Below, one piece after another: positions 19,001-26,675 of a stretch of 64,000 bases of DNA. A program made the position numbers and the translations under genes. Location of the stretch: contig NZ_CP079218.1 of the NCBI RefSeq assembly GCF_019317285.1, positions 4,278,001 to 4,342,000 on the forward strand, given 5' to 3'. Numbering within the stretch: the first letter of the stretch is position 1; each line of letters begins with the position of its first letter. This DNA is from Pedobacter sp. D749. GTDB lineage: Bacteria > Bacteroidota > Bacteroidia > Sphingobacteriales > Sphingobacteriaceae. The notes below the pieces were generated by a model. The model worked only from the letters and a program-made list of their open reading frames with translations, did not search any database and was not told the DNA's origin.

Positions 19001-19552
19001 ATGAAAAATTTAATCTTATCAGTATTCGCCGTAATTACAATGGCTTTCACAACACAAGTTTACGCTCAAAAAAATCCAATGGTTGGTGGCGCAGCTATGT
19101 ATGCAACTAAGGATATTGTAGACAATGCTGTAAACTCAAAAGACCATACTACACTGGTAGCGGCAGTTAAAGCAGCTGGCTTGGTAGAAACTTTAAAAAG
19201 TGCTGGTCCTTTTACTGTTTTTGCACCAACAAACGCCGCATTTGATAAACTTCCTGCAGGCACTGTAAACAACCTGGTTAAACCAGAAAACAAAGCAACC
19301 CTGACTAAAATTTTAACTTATCACGTTGTTGCCGGTAAAATGGATAGCAAAGCAATTGCAAAAGCAATTAAAGCAGGCGGTGGCAAAGCCGAACTTACAA
19401 CAGTACAGGGTGGTAAACTTTGGGCCTGGATGGAAGGCAAAAAATTAGTTCTAAAAGACGAAAAAGGTGGTATGAGCACTGTAACCATTGCAGATGTTTA
19501 CCAGAAAAATGGCGTGATACATGTTGTTGATACTGTTTTAATGCCGAAATAA
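19001..19552 (+). CDS. Exported fasciclin (FAS1) domain protein
   Basis: 183 residues from the ATG at 19001, which gives a clean signal peptide (MKNLILSVFAVITMAFTTQVYAQ). A longer frame starting at 18965 adds twelve polar residues and hides the signal, so I reject it. The mature part is one FAS1 domain: H1-like TLVAAVKAAGLVETLKSAGPFTVFAPTN, then LTYHVVAGK, and the H2-like ending YQKNGVIHVVDTVLMPK. FAS1 proteins are secreted adhesion or stress-related proteins without known catalysis. A strong terminator follows. Confidence 0.92.
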   Translation: MKNLILSVFAVITMAFTTQVYAQKNPMVGGAAMYATKDIVDNAVNSKDHTTLVAAVKAAGLVETLKSAGPFTVFAPTNAAFDKLPAGTVNNLVKPENKATLTKILTYHVVAGKMDSKAIAKAIKAGGGKAELTTVQGGKLWAWMEGKKLVLKDEKGGMSTVTIADVYQKNGVIHVVDTVLMPK

Positions 19553-19578
19553 ATTTCAGACATCCTTATAATCAGTGT

Positions 19579-19612
19579 AAAACGTTCTGACTTTTGTTAG
19601 AACGTTTTTTTC
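19579..19612 (+). terminator. Rho-independent terminator after the FAS1 gene
   Basis: AAAACGTTCT, a 10-base loop, AGAACGTTTT, then TTTTCTTTT. A perfect 10-base stem with a T tract, 27 bases after the stop. Confidence 0.88.
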
Positions 19613-19769
19613 TTTTATAAAAAACCTTTAAATAACTAGTTGTTTTCATAAACGCTAATAAAACACAAAAATATTTCCTTTTCCACATCATAATTTTGAC
19701 TTTTTTTGATGAATTGTCAGTTTTTTTTCAAGTTTTTGTATTTGTAATATTTAGTGTTTTTTAACTATT

Positions 19770-19777
19770 TAATTTTG
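19770..19777 (+). promoter_or_regulatory. Candidate -7 box for the first cupin gene
   Basis: TAATTTTG fits TAnnTTTG, 21 bases before the ATG at 19799. A TTTG at 19741-19744 is upstream but with 25 bases between, slightly longer than usual. Confidence 0.4.
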
Positions 19778-19798
19778 CTGCATTAATAGTTTTTTAAC

Positions 19799-20680
19799 AT
19801 GAAATTCAATTTATCTCCGATAGATGTAGTTGAAGACATATCTAAATCAGATTTCGAGCTGAACTACCTTAAACCACGTAAACCTCTGGTGATAAAAAAT
19901 ATGGCAAAAAAATGGCCGGCTTATCACAAATGGACGTTGGAATATATGAAAGAAGTTGTTGGCGATAAAACTGTTCCGCTATACGACAGCTCTAAAGCTG
20001 ATCCTTCTAAACCGATAAATGCATCTGCTGCCGAAATGAAATTCGGCGATTATATAGATCTGATTAAAGAAACACCAACCGATCTGCGTATCTTTTTATT
20101 CGATCCGATAAAATTTGCACCGAAGCTTTTGCAAGATTACATTGCACCGAAGGATTTAATGGGCGGTTTTTTGGATAGTTACCCCAATATGTTCTTTGGC
20201 GGTAAAGGATCCGTAACATTTTTACACTACGATATTGATTTAGCACACATTTTCCATACCCACTTTAATGGCCGAAAGCATGTGATCTTGTTCGATTATA
20301 AATGGAAAGAACGTTTGTATCAGATTCCTTATGCCACTTATGCACTAGAGGATTATAATGTAGAGAACCCCGATTTTGATAAATTTCCGGCATTAAAAGG
20401 TGTTCAGGGAGTTGAAGCTTTTTTGGAACATGGCGACACCCTATTTATGCCAACCGGATACTGGCACTGGATGAAATACCTTGACGGATCTTTCTCCATT
20501 AGTTTACGGGCATGGGACAAAAGCTGGGCGGTAAAAGCAAAAAGCTTGTATAACTTAACTTTACAGCGTAAATTTGACGACTTTATGAAAGCCAACTACC
20601 GCGAAAAGTACATGCACTGGAAAGAAGAGCTCGCGGTTAAAAGAGCAAGTAGAGCACTAGAAAAGAATTTACCGAAATAA
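19799..20680 (+). CDS. Cupin-like (JmjC-type) Fe(II)/2-oxoglutarate oxygenase homologue
   Basis: 293-residue cytosolic protein of the cupin_8/JmjC-like group. The metal site is complete: H143-x-D145 (FLHYDIDLAH) and the distal H223 (PTGYWHWMKYL). A basic residue candidate for 2-oxoglutarate binding is K160 in HFNGRKHVIL. The beta-barrel strands around 135-170 and 210-240 are well formed. It is closely similar to the protein at 21681-22559, residue by residue with the same numbering, and the two flank a DUF3050 gene. JmjC-like bacterial enzymes hydroxylate protein side chains or small molecules; the substrate here is unknown. A 118-base region with a terminator and AT-rich DNA precedes it, so this is likely the first gene of a new unit. 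Confidence 0.88.
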   Translation: MKFNLSPIDVVEDISKSDFELNYLKPRKPLVIKNMAKKWPAYHKWTLEYMKEVVGDKTVPLYDSSKADPSKPINASAAEMKFGDYIDLIKETPTDLRIFLFDPIKFAPKLLQDYIAPKDLMGGFLDSYPNMFFGGKGSVTFLHYDIDLAHIFHTHFNGRKHVILFDYKWKERLYQIPYATYALEDYNVENPDFDKFPALKGVQGVEAFLEHGDTLFMPTGYWHWMKYLDGSFSISLRAWDKSWAVKAKSLYNLTLQRKFDDFMKANYREKYMHWKEELAVKRASRALEKNLPK

Positions 20681-20692
20681 AAATCATAGAAT

Positions 20693-20765
20693 TATTGAAT
20701 GATGGAATGAGAGAACGATCTCCCCACCTAAAACATTCACTCATTCAAACATTCAACTATTAAAT
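20693..20765. repeat. Dispersed ATTCACTCATTCAAA inverted repeat, copy 2
   Basis: Left arm TTGAATGATGGAATGAGAGA and right arm CATTCACTCATTCAAACATT (20734 on) are imperfect inverses between the first cupin gene and the DUF3050 gene. It shares the core CATTCACTCATTCAAA with copies at 17.6 and 29.5 kb. Confidence 0.6.
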
Positions 20766-20767
20766 AG

Positions 20768-21553
20768 ATGCATCCTAATATTATAAAAATCCAGGAAAGA
20801 ATTGAGCCACTAAGGCAAGAAATCATTAACCATAAAGTTTATTCGGCCATTAGCGAACTGGAAGATCTCAGGATTTTTATGGAGCACCACATCTTTGCCG
20901 TTTGGGATTTTATGTCTCTGCTTAAGGCTTTACAAATTAATTTAACCTGTACTACCTTACCCTGGTTCCCGGTAGGCGATCCTGTTACCAGGCAACTAAT
21001 TAATGAAATTGTAGCAGGTGAAGAATCGGATGTTGATGCAAATGGAGCTATTAAAAGTCATTTCGAGCTTTACTTAGATGCAATGAATCAATGTGGTGCC
21101 AATACCAAACCGATCAATACCTTCCTGGATGGGTTAAAAAATGGAAAAAGCTTTAATGATGCTTTCGAAATTGCCGGAGTACCTGCAACTGCAAAGGATT
21201 TTGTTAATGCCACTTTCGAAACCATTAACAGTGGAAAAACACATTTACAAGCTGCCAGCTTTACCTTTGGCCGTGAAGACTTGATTCCAAACATGTTTTT
21301 TAGCATGGTAAACGACCTGAACAGTACACAGGCAGATAAAGTTTCGATTTTTAAATATTACTTAGAGCGTCATATTGAAGTAGATGGCGACCACCATAGC
21401 CATTTGGCACTTTCCATGACGGAGAAACTTTGTGAAAAAGATGAAGCTTTCTGGATTGAAGCAGAAAAAACCACAAAACAAGCCTTACAAAAAAGGATCG
21501 ACTTGTGGAACGCTGCCTATGCCGAGATTGTTAAAAATAAAGTTGAAGCGTAA
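20768..21553 (+). CDS. DUF3050 protein, haem-oxygenase-like diiron fold
   Basis: 261-residue all-helical protein. The start MHPNIIKIQERIEPLRQEI and the block MEHHIFAVWDFMSLLKAL (38-55) mark DUF3050. The pattern H202-x3-D206-x2-H209 (ERHIEVDGDHHSHLA) equals the ligand spacing of haem-oxygenase-like diiron enzymes such as CADD, and E170 (FTFGREDLIP) with E39/H40 could complete a two-iron site. Such enzymes catalyse oxidative reactions on small substrates. Metal binding and chemistry here are inferred from motif spacing only. The gene sits between two JmjC-like cupin genes in the same direction. Confidence 0.85.
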   Translation: MHPNIIKIQERIEPLRQEIINHKVYSAISELEDLRIFMEHHIFAVWDFMSLLKALQINLTCTTLPWFPVGDPVTRQLINEIVAGEESDVDANGAIKSHFELYLDAMNQCGANTKPINTFLDGLKNGKSFNDAFEIAGVPATAKDFVNATFETINSGKTHLQAASFTFGREDLIPNMFFSMVNDLNSTQADKVSIFKYYLERHIEVDGDHHSHLALSMTEKLCEKDEAFWIEAEKTTKQALQKRIDLWNAAYAEIVKNKVEA

Positions 21554-21680
21554 TTATTAAATTGTTAAGTATTTGCTAATTTAGATTACGTGATTTTAGT
21601 CACATTTACCTGTTAACATCAATTTTGTAAAATAAAATTTACACATTTGTTGTTCGGCACAAATAACCGATTTTAAGCGC

Positions 21681-22559
21681 ATGAGTTTCATTTTAAAACC
21701 TGTTGATATCGTTGAGAGCATCACTCCCGAAGATTTTAAGAAAAATTATCTGAAAACCAAACGTCCGTTAGTAATCAAAGGCCTAACTAAAGATTGGCCT
21801 GCCAGAGAAAAATGGACGACTGAATATCTAAAAGAAATTGGTGGCGAGCTTGAAGTTCCACTTTACGACAACTCCAAAGCCGATCCGTCAAAACCAATTA
21901 ACGCCGCTACGGCACACATGAAATTTGGCGATTACCTTGACTTAATCAAACGTGAGCCAACCGAACTGCGGATATTCTTTTTTAACCTGTTTAAAAAAGT
22001 ACCTAGCTTAATCAATGATGTAAAAATCCCTAAAGATTTAATGGGTGGCTTTATTGAAAGTATGCCTGCGATGTTTTTTGGTGGTTCTAACTCGGTAACG
22101 TTCTTACATTACGATATCGATTTACCACATATTTTTCATACCCACTTCGGCGGCAGGAAACATATTGTCTTATTCGATAATAAATGGAAAGACAGATTGT
22201 ATTGCCTGCCAAATGCAACCTATGCTTTGGAAGATTATGATGTGGCCAACCCTGATTTCGAAAAATTTCCGGCACTAAATGGTGTTGAAGGTTATGAAGT
22301 TTTCTTAGAGCATGGCGATACTTTATTTATGCCAACCGGAATGTGGCACTGGATGAAATATCTTGATGGTTCATTCTCACTAAGTTTAAGGGCTTGGGAC
22401 CAATCGATTACACGTAAGGTAGCCAGTGTTTGGAGTTTATTTACACATGGTGCAATTGACAGTTTGATTAAAATGACTTTCAAAGAAAAATACGCCCATT
22501 GGAGAGAGAAAAAAGCTGTTAAAATAGCTGAAAAGGCTTTAGCCAAAGGCAGACCATAA
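21681..22559 (+). CDS. Cupin-like (JmjC-type) oxygenase homologue, second paralogue
   Basis: 292 residues, collinear without large gaps with the protein at 19799-20680: SKADPSKPIN, LMGGF, SVTFLHYDIDL and HGDTLFMPTG are shared. The metal site H143-x-D145 and H223 (GMWHWMKYL) is intact. Differences concentrate at 101-116 and after 240, which could set different substrates or partners. The duplication with an intact site in both copies suggests both are in use. It ends with a strong terminator, so the cupin/DUF3050/cupin set forms one block. Confidence 0.88.
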   Translation: MSFILKPVDIVESITPEDFKKNYLKTKRPLVIKGLTKDWPAREKWTTEYLKEIGGELEVPLYDNSKADPSKPINAATAHMKFGDYLDLIKREPTELRIFFFNLFKKVPSLINDVKIPKDLMGGFIESMPAMFFGGSNSVTFLHYDIDLPHIFHTHFGGRKHIVLFDNKWKDRLYCLPNATYALEDYDVANPDFEKFPALNGVEGYEVFLEHGDTLFMPTGMWHWMKYLDGSFSLSLRAWDQSITRKVASVWSLFTHGAIDSLIKMTFKEKYAHWREKKAVKIAEKALAKGRP

Positions 22560-22580
22560 AAACACTAAAAATTAAAATAC

Positions 22581-22613
22581 AACGGGGCATTGGTAACGAT
22601 AGCCCCGTTTTTG
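22581..22613 (+). terminator. Terminator closing the cupin cluster
   Basis: AACGGGGC, loop, GCCCCGTT followed by TTTG. A GC-rich stem with a short T run, 21 bases after the stop. Confidence 0.8.
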
Positions 22614-22656
22614 TTATCATTGCAACTCACAGTGCAAATTAAAAATCAGATTACGA

Positions 22657-23271
22657 ATGGATACCAATATACTTACTGAAAAACAAAAAATGCTGGCAGG
22701 CAAAGCTTATCAGGCAGGAGGCGAAGAACTATCAAAAGAAAGATTAAAAGCACGTGAAATTGTTTTCGAGTTTAATAACCTCGCACCAAAATTTATCAAG
22801 CAGCGAAAAGAATTATTAAAAAGGTTATTCGGAAAAACAGAAAGAATGTTTTATGTAGAACCTCCGTTCAGGTGTGATTATGGCTATAATATCGAAATTG
22901 GTGATAATTTTTATGCAAACTTTAACCTTGTTATTTTAGATTGTGCTAAGGTAAATATTGGTAACAGCGTTTTTATTGCACCAAATGTAGCCATTTATAC
23001 TGCCGGCCATCCAATGCATGGGCATTTAAGAGATCAGGAATATGAATGGGCACAAGAAGTTACTATAGGCAACAGCGTTTGGATCGGTGGAAACGTAGTA
23101 ATTAATCCAGGTGTCAAAATTGGATCTAATGTGGTTATCGGATCAGGAAGTGTGGTTACAAGGGATATCCCGGATAATGTTTTTGCTGCAGGAAACCCAT
23201 GTAGGGTAATCCGCCAGTTAACAGATGAGGATAAAGATTATTATTATAAGGATTTTAAACTGGGTGAATAA
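22657..23271 (+). CDS. Sugar O-acetyltransferase (maltose/galactoside acetyltransferase type)
   Basis: 204-residue left-handed beta-helix enzyme using acetyl-CoA. The N-terminal helical block (LTEKQKMLAGKAYQAGGEEL, here DTNILTEK...) matches maltose-acetyltransferase proteins. Hexapeptide repeats run from about 75 to 185 (IGDNFYANFN, IGNSVFIAPN, IGNSVWIGGN, IGSNVVIGSG), with the catalytic His in AGHPMHG (about 118) and C-terminal VFAAGNPCRVIR. Acceptor sugar cannot be told. It follows the cupin cluster after a terminator, so it may be independent. Confidence 0.93.
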   Translation: MDTNILTEKQKMLAGKAYQAGGEELSKERLKAREIVFEFNNLAPKFIKQRKELLKRLFGKTERMFYVEPPFRCDYGYNIEIGDNFYANFNLVILDCAKVNIGNSVFIAPNVAIYTAGHPMHGHLRDQEYEWAQEVTIGNSVWIGGNVVINPGVKIGSNVVIGSGSVVTRDIPDNVFAAGNPCRVIRQLTDEDKDYYYKDFKLGE

Positions 23272-23913
23272 ATTCATCATCTCCTAACTTTAGAGACGTT
23301 AATAAAAACGGCGTCATCTCGATCCGATAACTATCTGATGAAACGTAGTGGAATGGAGAGATCCATCTAAACAGATTTCTCGACTTCGTTGCACTCCGCT
23401 CGAAATGACGACCCGGGGGAGCTTCGTTACCGATGTAACCTGTAAACAGGTAAGCATACCATGAGTGAAAAATAGATAATTAAATCGGTACAAGATGCAC
23501 TCAGTTTATAATGAATTCATTTAAATAGCTGAAATTTTAGGTGTTTTTTTTACCATATAAGACATTTAAGGTCACATAAGATTACATGTTCTTATATAAT
23601 CTTAAATGGCAAATTTTATGCACAACCCTGCAAATGGAAGTTTAACAACTTAGATGTTCTCAGGTGCCTGAGGTGGTTAATTAAATAACGGAGCCTTTAT
23701 TTTTATCACCACCTGAGCCACCTTAGTTCACCTGAGTATTGCTATCTGCACAGTATAAATCTCATAGTATGCAGCAGGCACGAAACTAAACGTCACCCCA
23801 ATTTTTTCAGGTAAGGGCTTTGATTATCACTCCAAATGATGACACGAGGGGGAAATTCGTTACCAACACAACTTTGTCTCCCTCATCCATTTCCCATCCA
23901 ACATCATCCATCC
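23272..23913. repeat. Composite repeat-rich gene-free stretch
   Basis: No supportable gene. Three nested inverted elements follow one another. (1) 23312-23411: ends CGTCATCTCGA and CTCGAAATGACG, about 100 bases, with the mid words AGTGGAATGGAGAGAT and ATTTCTCGACTTCGTTGC. (2) 23552-23609: begins ACCATATAAGACATTTAAG and ends CTTAAATGG, centred on ACATGT. (3) 23659-23736: CTCAGGTGCCTGAGGTGGT against ACCACCTGAG...CACCTGAG. Element 2 shares its first 15 bases with a hairpin at 62637-62673. Remaining sequence shows nothing recognisable. Confidence 0.6.
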
Positions 23914-24339
23914 TTAGCTGCTATGATCGGCAACTACTTTCCATTCGCCTTTAATCTTTTTAATTAAGAGGGTAAAATAACCTTTAAGTTCGTCTTTTTC
24001 GCGTTTAACATTCCAGCTGCCTAATACAAAAGCCAGATCAGGATTTAAAAAATCGACTTTTTTAATTCCAAACACTAAAAAACCCATTGCCGATTTATCC
24101 GGATAGCCTTTTTTATAATTATCAAGCGTTTTTTGCCAGCCGTAAGTTGGTCCGCTTTTACCTACAAAAAGTAAACTATCTGATTTTTCATAACCCTGCA
24201 TAAAAGATTCCACATCTCCTTTGTTCCAGTCTGTACGTTGCTTTTCGAGCAAATTAAGTATGGCCTGTTTATCTTTGTCATTTTGAGCAAAAGCGCTAAA
24301 GGAAACTAAAAACAATGCAATTACAAGTATTTTTTTCAT
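23914..24339 (-). CDS. Exported SnoaL/NTF2-like protein (DUF4440 type)
   Basis: 141 residues from the ATG at 24339, which yields a clean signal peptide (MKKILVIALFLVSFSAFAQ). The frame also opens upstream at 24393, but that adds a second hydrophobic segment and I reject it. The mature part is a cone-shaped NTF2-like fold: ILNLLEKQRTDWNKGDVESFMQGY, then DNYKKGYPD and the ending GEWKVVADHSS, as in DUF4440 or SgcJ/EcaC proteins. Such periplasmic proteins bind small ligands or act as isomerases; the role here is unknown. Confidence 0.85.
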   Translation of the reverse strand: MKKILVIALFLVSFSAFAQNDKDKQAILNLLEKQRTDWNKGDVESFMQGYEKSDSLLFVGKSGPTYGWQKTLDNYKKGYPDKSAMGFLVFGIKKVDFLNPDLAFVLGSWNVKREKDELKGYFTLLIKKIKGEWKVVADHSS

Positions 24340-24432
24340 GGTTAATTGAGTTGAGGTAAAAATTAAAGATATGAAACAAATTATTTTGTTCAATGCGTAA
24401 AAATTCTTTATTTACGTATCTATAAATCTTCT

Positions 24433-25314
24433 ATGCAAAATAAAGTAATCACAATTGGCGAAATACTATGGGATGTTTTTCCAGAAGGCAAAAAAGCTGG
24501 CGGCTCGAGCATGAACGTTGCGCTTAATTTACACAAACAAGGGATAGAGAGCCGCTTTATTAGTGCCATAGGAAATGATGAAAACGGCAAAGAACTATTC
24601 AATTTTCTAGCCGGCAATCATTTTGCAACAGATTTGATCCAAGTTAACCATGAATTACCAACCAGTACAGTGGTGGTACAGCTGGACGAAAATCATCAGG
24701 CTACTTATACCATTAAACAACCCGTAGCATGGGATGAGATCAAAATCACAGAGGAAAACACATTAGCTGTAAAACAGGCAGATGCATTAGTATATTGTAG
24801 TTTAACCTGCAGGGAAGAAAAATCTAAAAAAACCATTCTGGCACTTTTAGAAAATGCCAGGACCAAAATATTCGACATCAATCTCCGGGCTCCTTTTTAT
24901 TCAAAAGAATTAATTGAGGAGCTGTTGGCAAAAGCAGATATCCTTAAAATAAACGAGGATGAAATTGTTTGGGTAAAAGAAACATTTGGTTTAACGGGAA
25001 ATACTGATGAACAGTTGTTAAAACAGCTTTCCAGTCAGTTCAATATTGAAATCATCTGCCTGACATTAGGTGATAAAGGTGCTTGTGTTTTAAAAGAAGG
25101 CAAACTGTTTAAACACCCTGGTTACAAGGTACAGGTGGCCGATACTGTTGGTGCAGGAGATGCCTTTTTAGCCACATTTATTGCCTGCTACCTGCAAGGT
25201 TACCCCATGGAAACCACTTTGGATAATGCCTGCAAAGTTGGCGCATTTGTAGCATCGCAGCCTGGTGCAAATCCTGAATATAATAAAAAGATTTACCACA
25301 TGGCGCTGGGATAA
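24433..25314 (+). CDS. PfkB-family sugar kinase (fructokinase-like)
   Basis: 293-residue kinase. N-terminal GEILWDVFPEGKKAGGSSMNVALNL matches the sugar-binding start of PfkB proteins, and near the end VADTVGAGDAFLATFIA carries the GAGD anion hole with the catalytic Asp. The middle has the KADILKINEDEIVW and ICLTLGDKGACV blocks. It phosphorylates a furanose or similar sugar with ATP; fructose is the best guess from the opening GEILWDxxP, typical of fructokinases. It is divergent from the SnoaL-like gene. Confidence 0.9.
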   Translation: MQNKVITIGEILWDVFPEGKKAGGSSMNVALNLHKQGIESRFISAIGNDENGKELFNFLAGNHFATDLIQVNHELPTSTVVVQLDENHQATYTIKQPVAWDEIKITEENTLAVKQADALVYCSLTCREEKSKKTILALLENARTKIFDINLRAPFYSKELIEELLAKADILKINEDEIVWVKETFGLTGNTDEQLLKQLSSQFNIEIICLTLGDKGACVLKEGKLFKHPGYKVQVADTVGAGDAFLATFIACYLQGYPMETTLDNACKVGAFVASQPGANPEYNKKIYHMALG

Positions 25315-25363
25315 GATCTTTAGGTTTTTGAAAAAGGTCAGATCAGCTGGCAATTTTTAGTTT

Positions 25364-25396
25364 AGACCTCGCAGGTTTTAAAAACCTGCGAGGTCT
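25364..25396. repeat. Perfect 16-base-arm palindrome
   Basis: AGACCTCGCAGGTTTT, one A, AAAACCTGCGAGGTCT. A perfect palindrome 50 bases after the kinase stop. Symmetric A/T tracts at the centre rather than outside make it unlike a standard terminator; the word AGACCTCGCAGGT is typical of dispersed Bacteroidota repeats. Confidence 0.75.
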
Positions 25397-25478
25397 TTGC
25401 GTCGCACCAAATATGACACCGCGCTTAAATTAATGCAAATCGAAACTTTTATCTTCGATAAATCGTTAATATAAGCAC

Positions 25479-26576
25479 ATGAGAGGTTTTCGTTTTTCTG
25501 ATTATAAGCCGGGCGACGCGCCAAAGGGTGGGTTTGATGAGTTGCTGAAATTATTCAGCGAACTGCTGAATTATACAGCCGGAGATGCGGCGGAGGCTTT
25601 AAGCTGGCTGAACGAGCTCGACAAACAATATAAATTAACCAATAATGATTATGGCATCGGTAATTTTATAGACGATCTTAAAGACAAAGGTTATCTTACG
25701 GAAGACAATCAATCCGGAGAGTTTAAAATTACGGCCAAAACCGAGCAGACCATCCGCAAGTCTGCCCTAGACGAAATTTTTGGCAAACTGAAAAAATCTG
25801 GTCGCGGTAACCACAACAGTAACCAATCTGGTATTGGCGAAGAGAAAAATGCGGATAGGCGGGAGTATAGTTTTGGCGATAGTTTAGACCAAATTGATAT
25901 GACAGCCTCTATCCAAAATGCTCAAATAAACCATGGAATAGGCGATTTCACATTAACCGACAGAGATTTGGAGGTAGAGGAAAAGGATTTTAAAACTTTA
26001 ACTTCTACGGTATTGATGATAGACATTTCGCATTCCATGATATTATATGGCGAAGACCGCATTACCCCAGCAAAAAAGGTTGCCATGGCTTTAGCCGAGC
26101 TGATTAAAACGAAGTATCCTAAAGATACTTTAGATATTGTAGTTTTCGGAAATGACGCCTGGCCGATTAGTGTTAAAGACCTGCCTTATTTACAGGTTGG
26201 CCCTTACCACACCAATACTTATGCAGGATTAGAATTGGCTGCAGATTTACTCCGCAGAAGAAAAACCCATAATAAACAGATTTTCATGATTACGGACGGA
26301 AAACCAACCTGTTTAAAGGAAAATGGCAAATACTATAAAAACAGTATGGGTTTGGATAGAAAGGTAATTAACAAAACCCTGAACATGGCGGCGCAATGTA
26401 AGCGTTTAAAGATTCCAATTACGACATTTATGATTGCGAAAGACCCTTACCTGCAACAGTTTGTGCGCCAGTTTACAGAAATTAATGGTGGCAGGGCTTT
26501 TTATAGCTCGTTAAATGGCTTGGGAGAGTACATCTTTGAAGATTACATTAAAAATAGAAGAAAAACTGTAAAATAG
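25479..26576 (+). CDS. VWA domain protein (partner of a MoxR-type ATPase)
   Basis: 365 residues. N-terminal helical part (1-130) with a Gly/Asn/Ser linker (108-122), then a von Willebrand A domain (about 175-350) with a complete MIDAS start D182-I-S-H-S186 (MIDISHSM) and FMITDGKPTC. No signal peptide, so cytosolic. The next gene, same strand, is a MoxR-like AAA+ ATPase. Such pairs act as metal-insertion or protein-remodelling chaperones (magnesium-chelatase and RavA/ViaA logic). The target is unknown. Confidence 0.88.
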   Translation: MRGFRFSDYKPGDAPKGGFDELLKLFSELLNYTAGDAAEALSWLNELDKQYKLTNNDYGIGNFIDDLKDKGYLTEDNQSGEFKITAKTEQTIRKSALDEIFGKLKKSGRGNHNSNQSGIGEEKNADRREYSFGDSLDQIDMTASIQNAQINHGIGDFTLTDRDLEVEEKDFKTLTSTVLMIDISHSMILYGEDRITPAKKVAMALAELIKTKYPKDTLDIVVFGNDAWPISVKDLPYLQVGPYHTNTYAGLELAADLLRRRKTHNKQIFMITDGKPTCLKENGKYYKNSMGLDRKVINKTLNMAAQCKRLKIPITTFMIAKDPYLQQFVRQFTEINGGRAFYSSLNGLGEYIFEDYIKNRRKTVK

Positions 26577-26675
26577 TCGAAATTCTTTATTCCGAAGTCG
26601 GAAGATATAGTGCAATCGCTAATTATCCAAGCCTCGGACCTCAGACTTTTCGGACTTTCAGATAAATAAAAAAAA

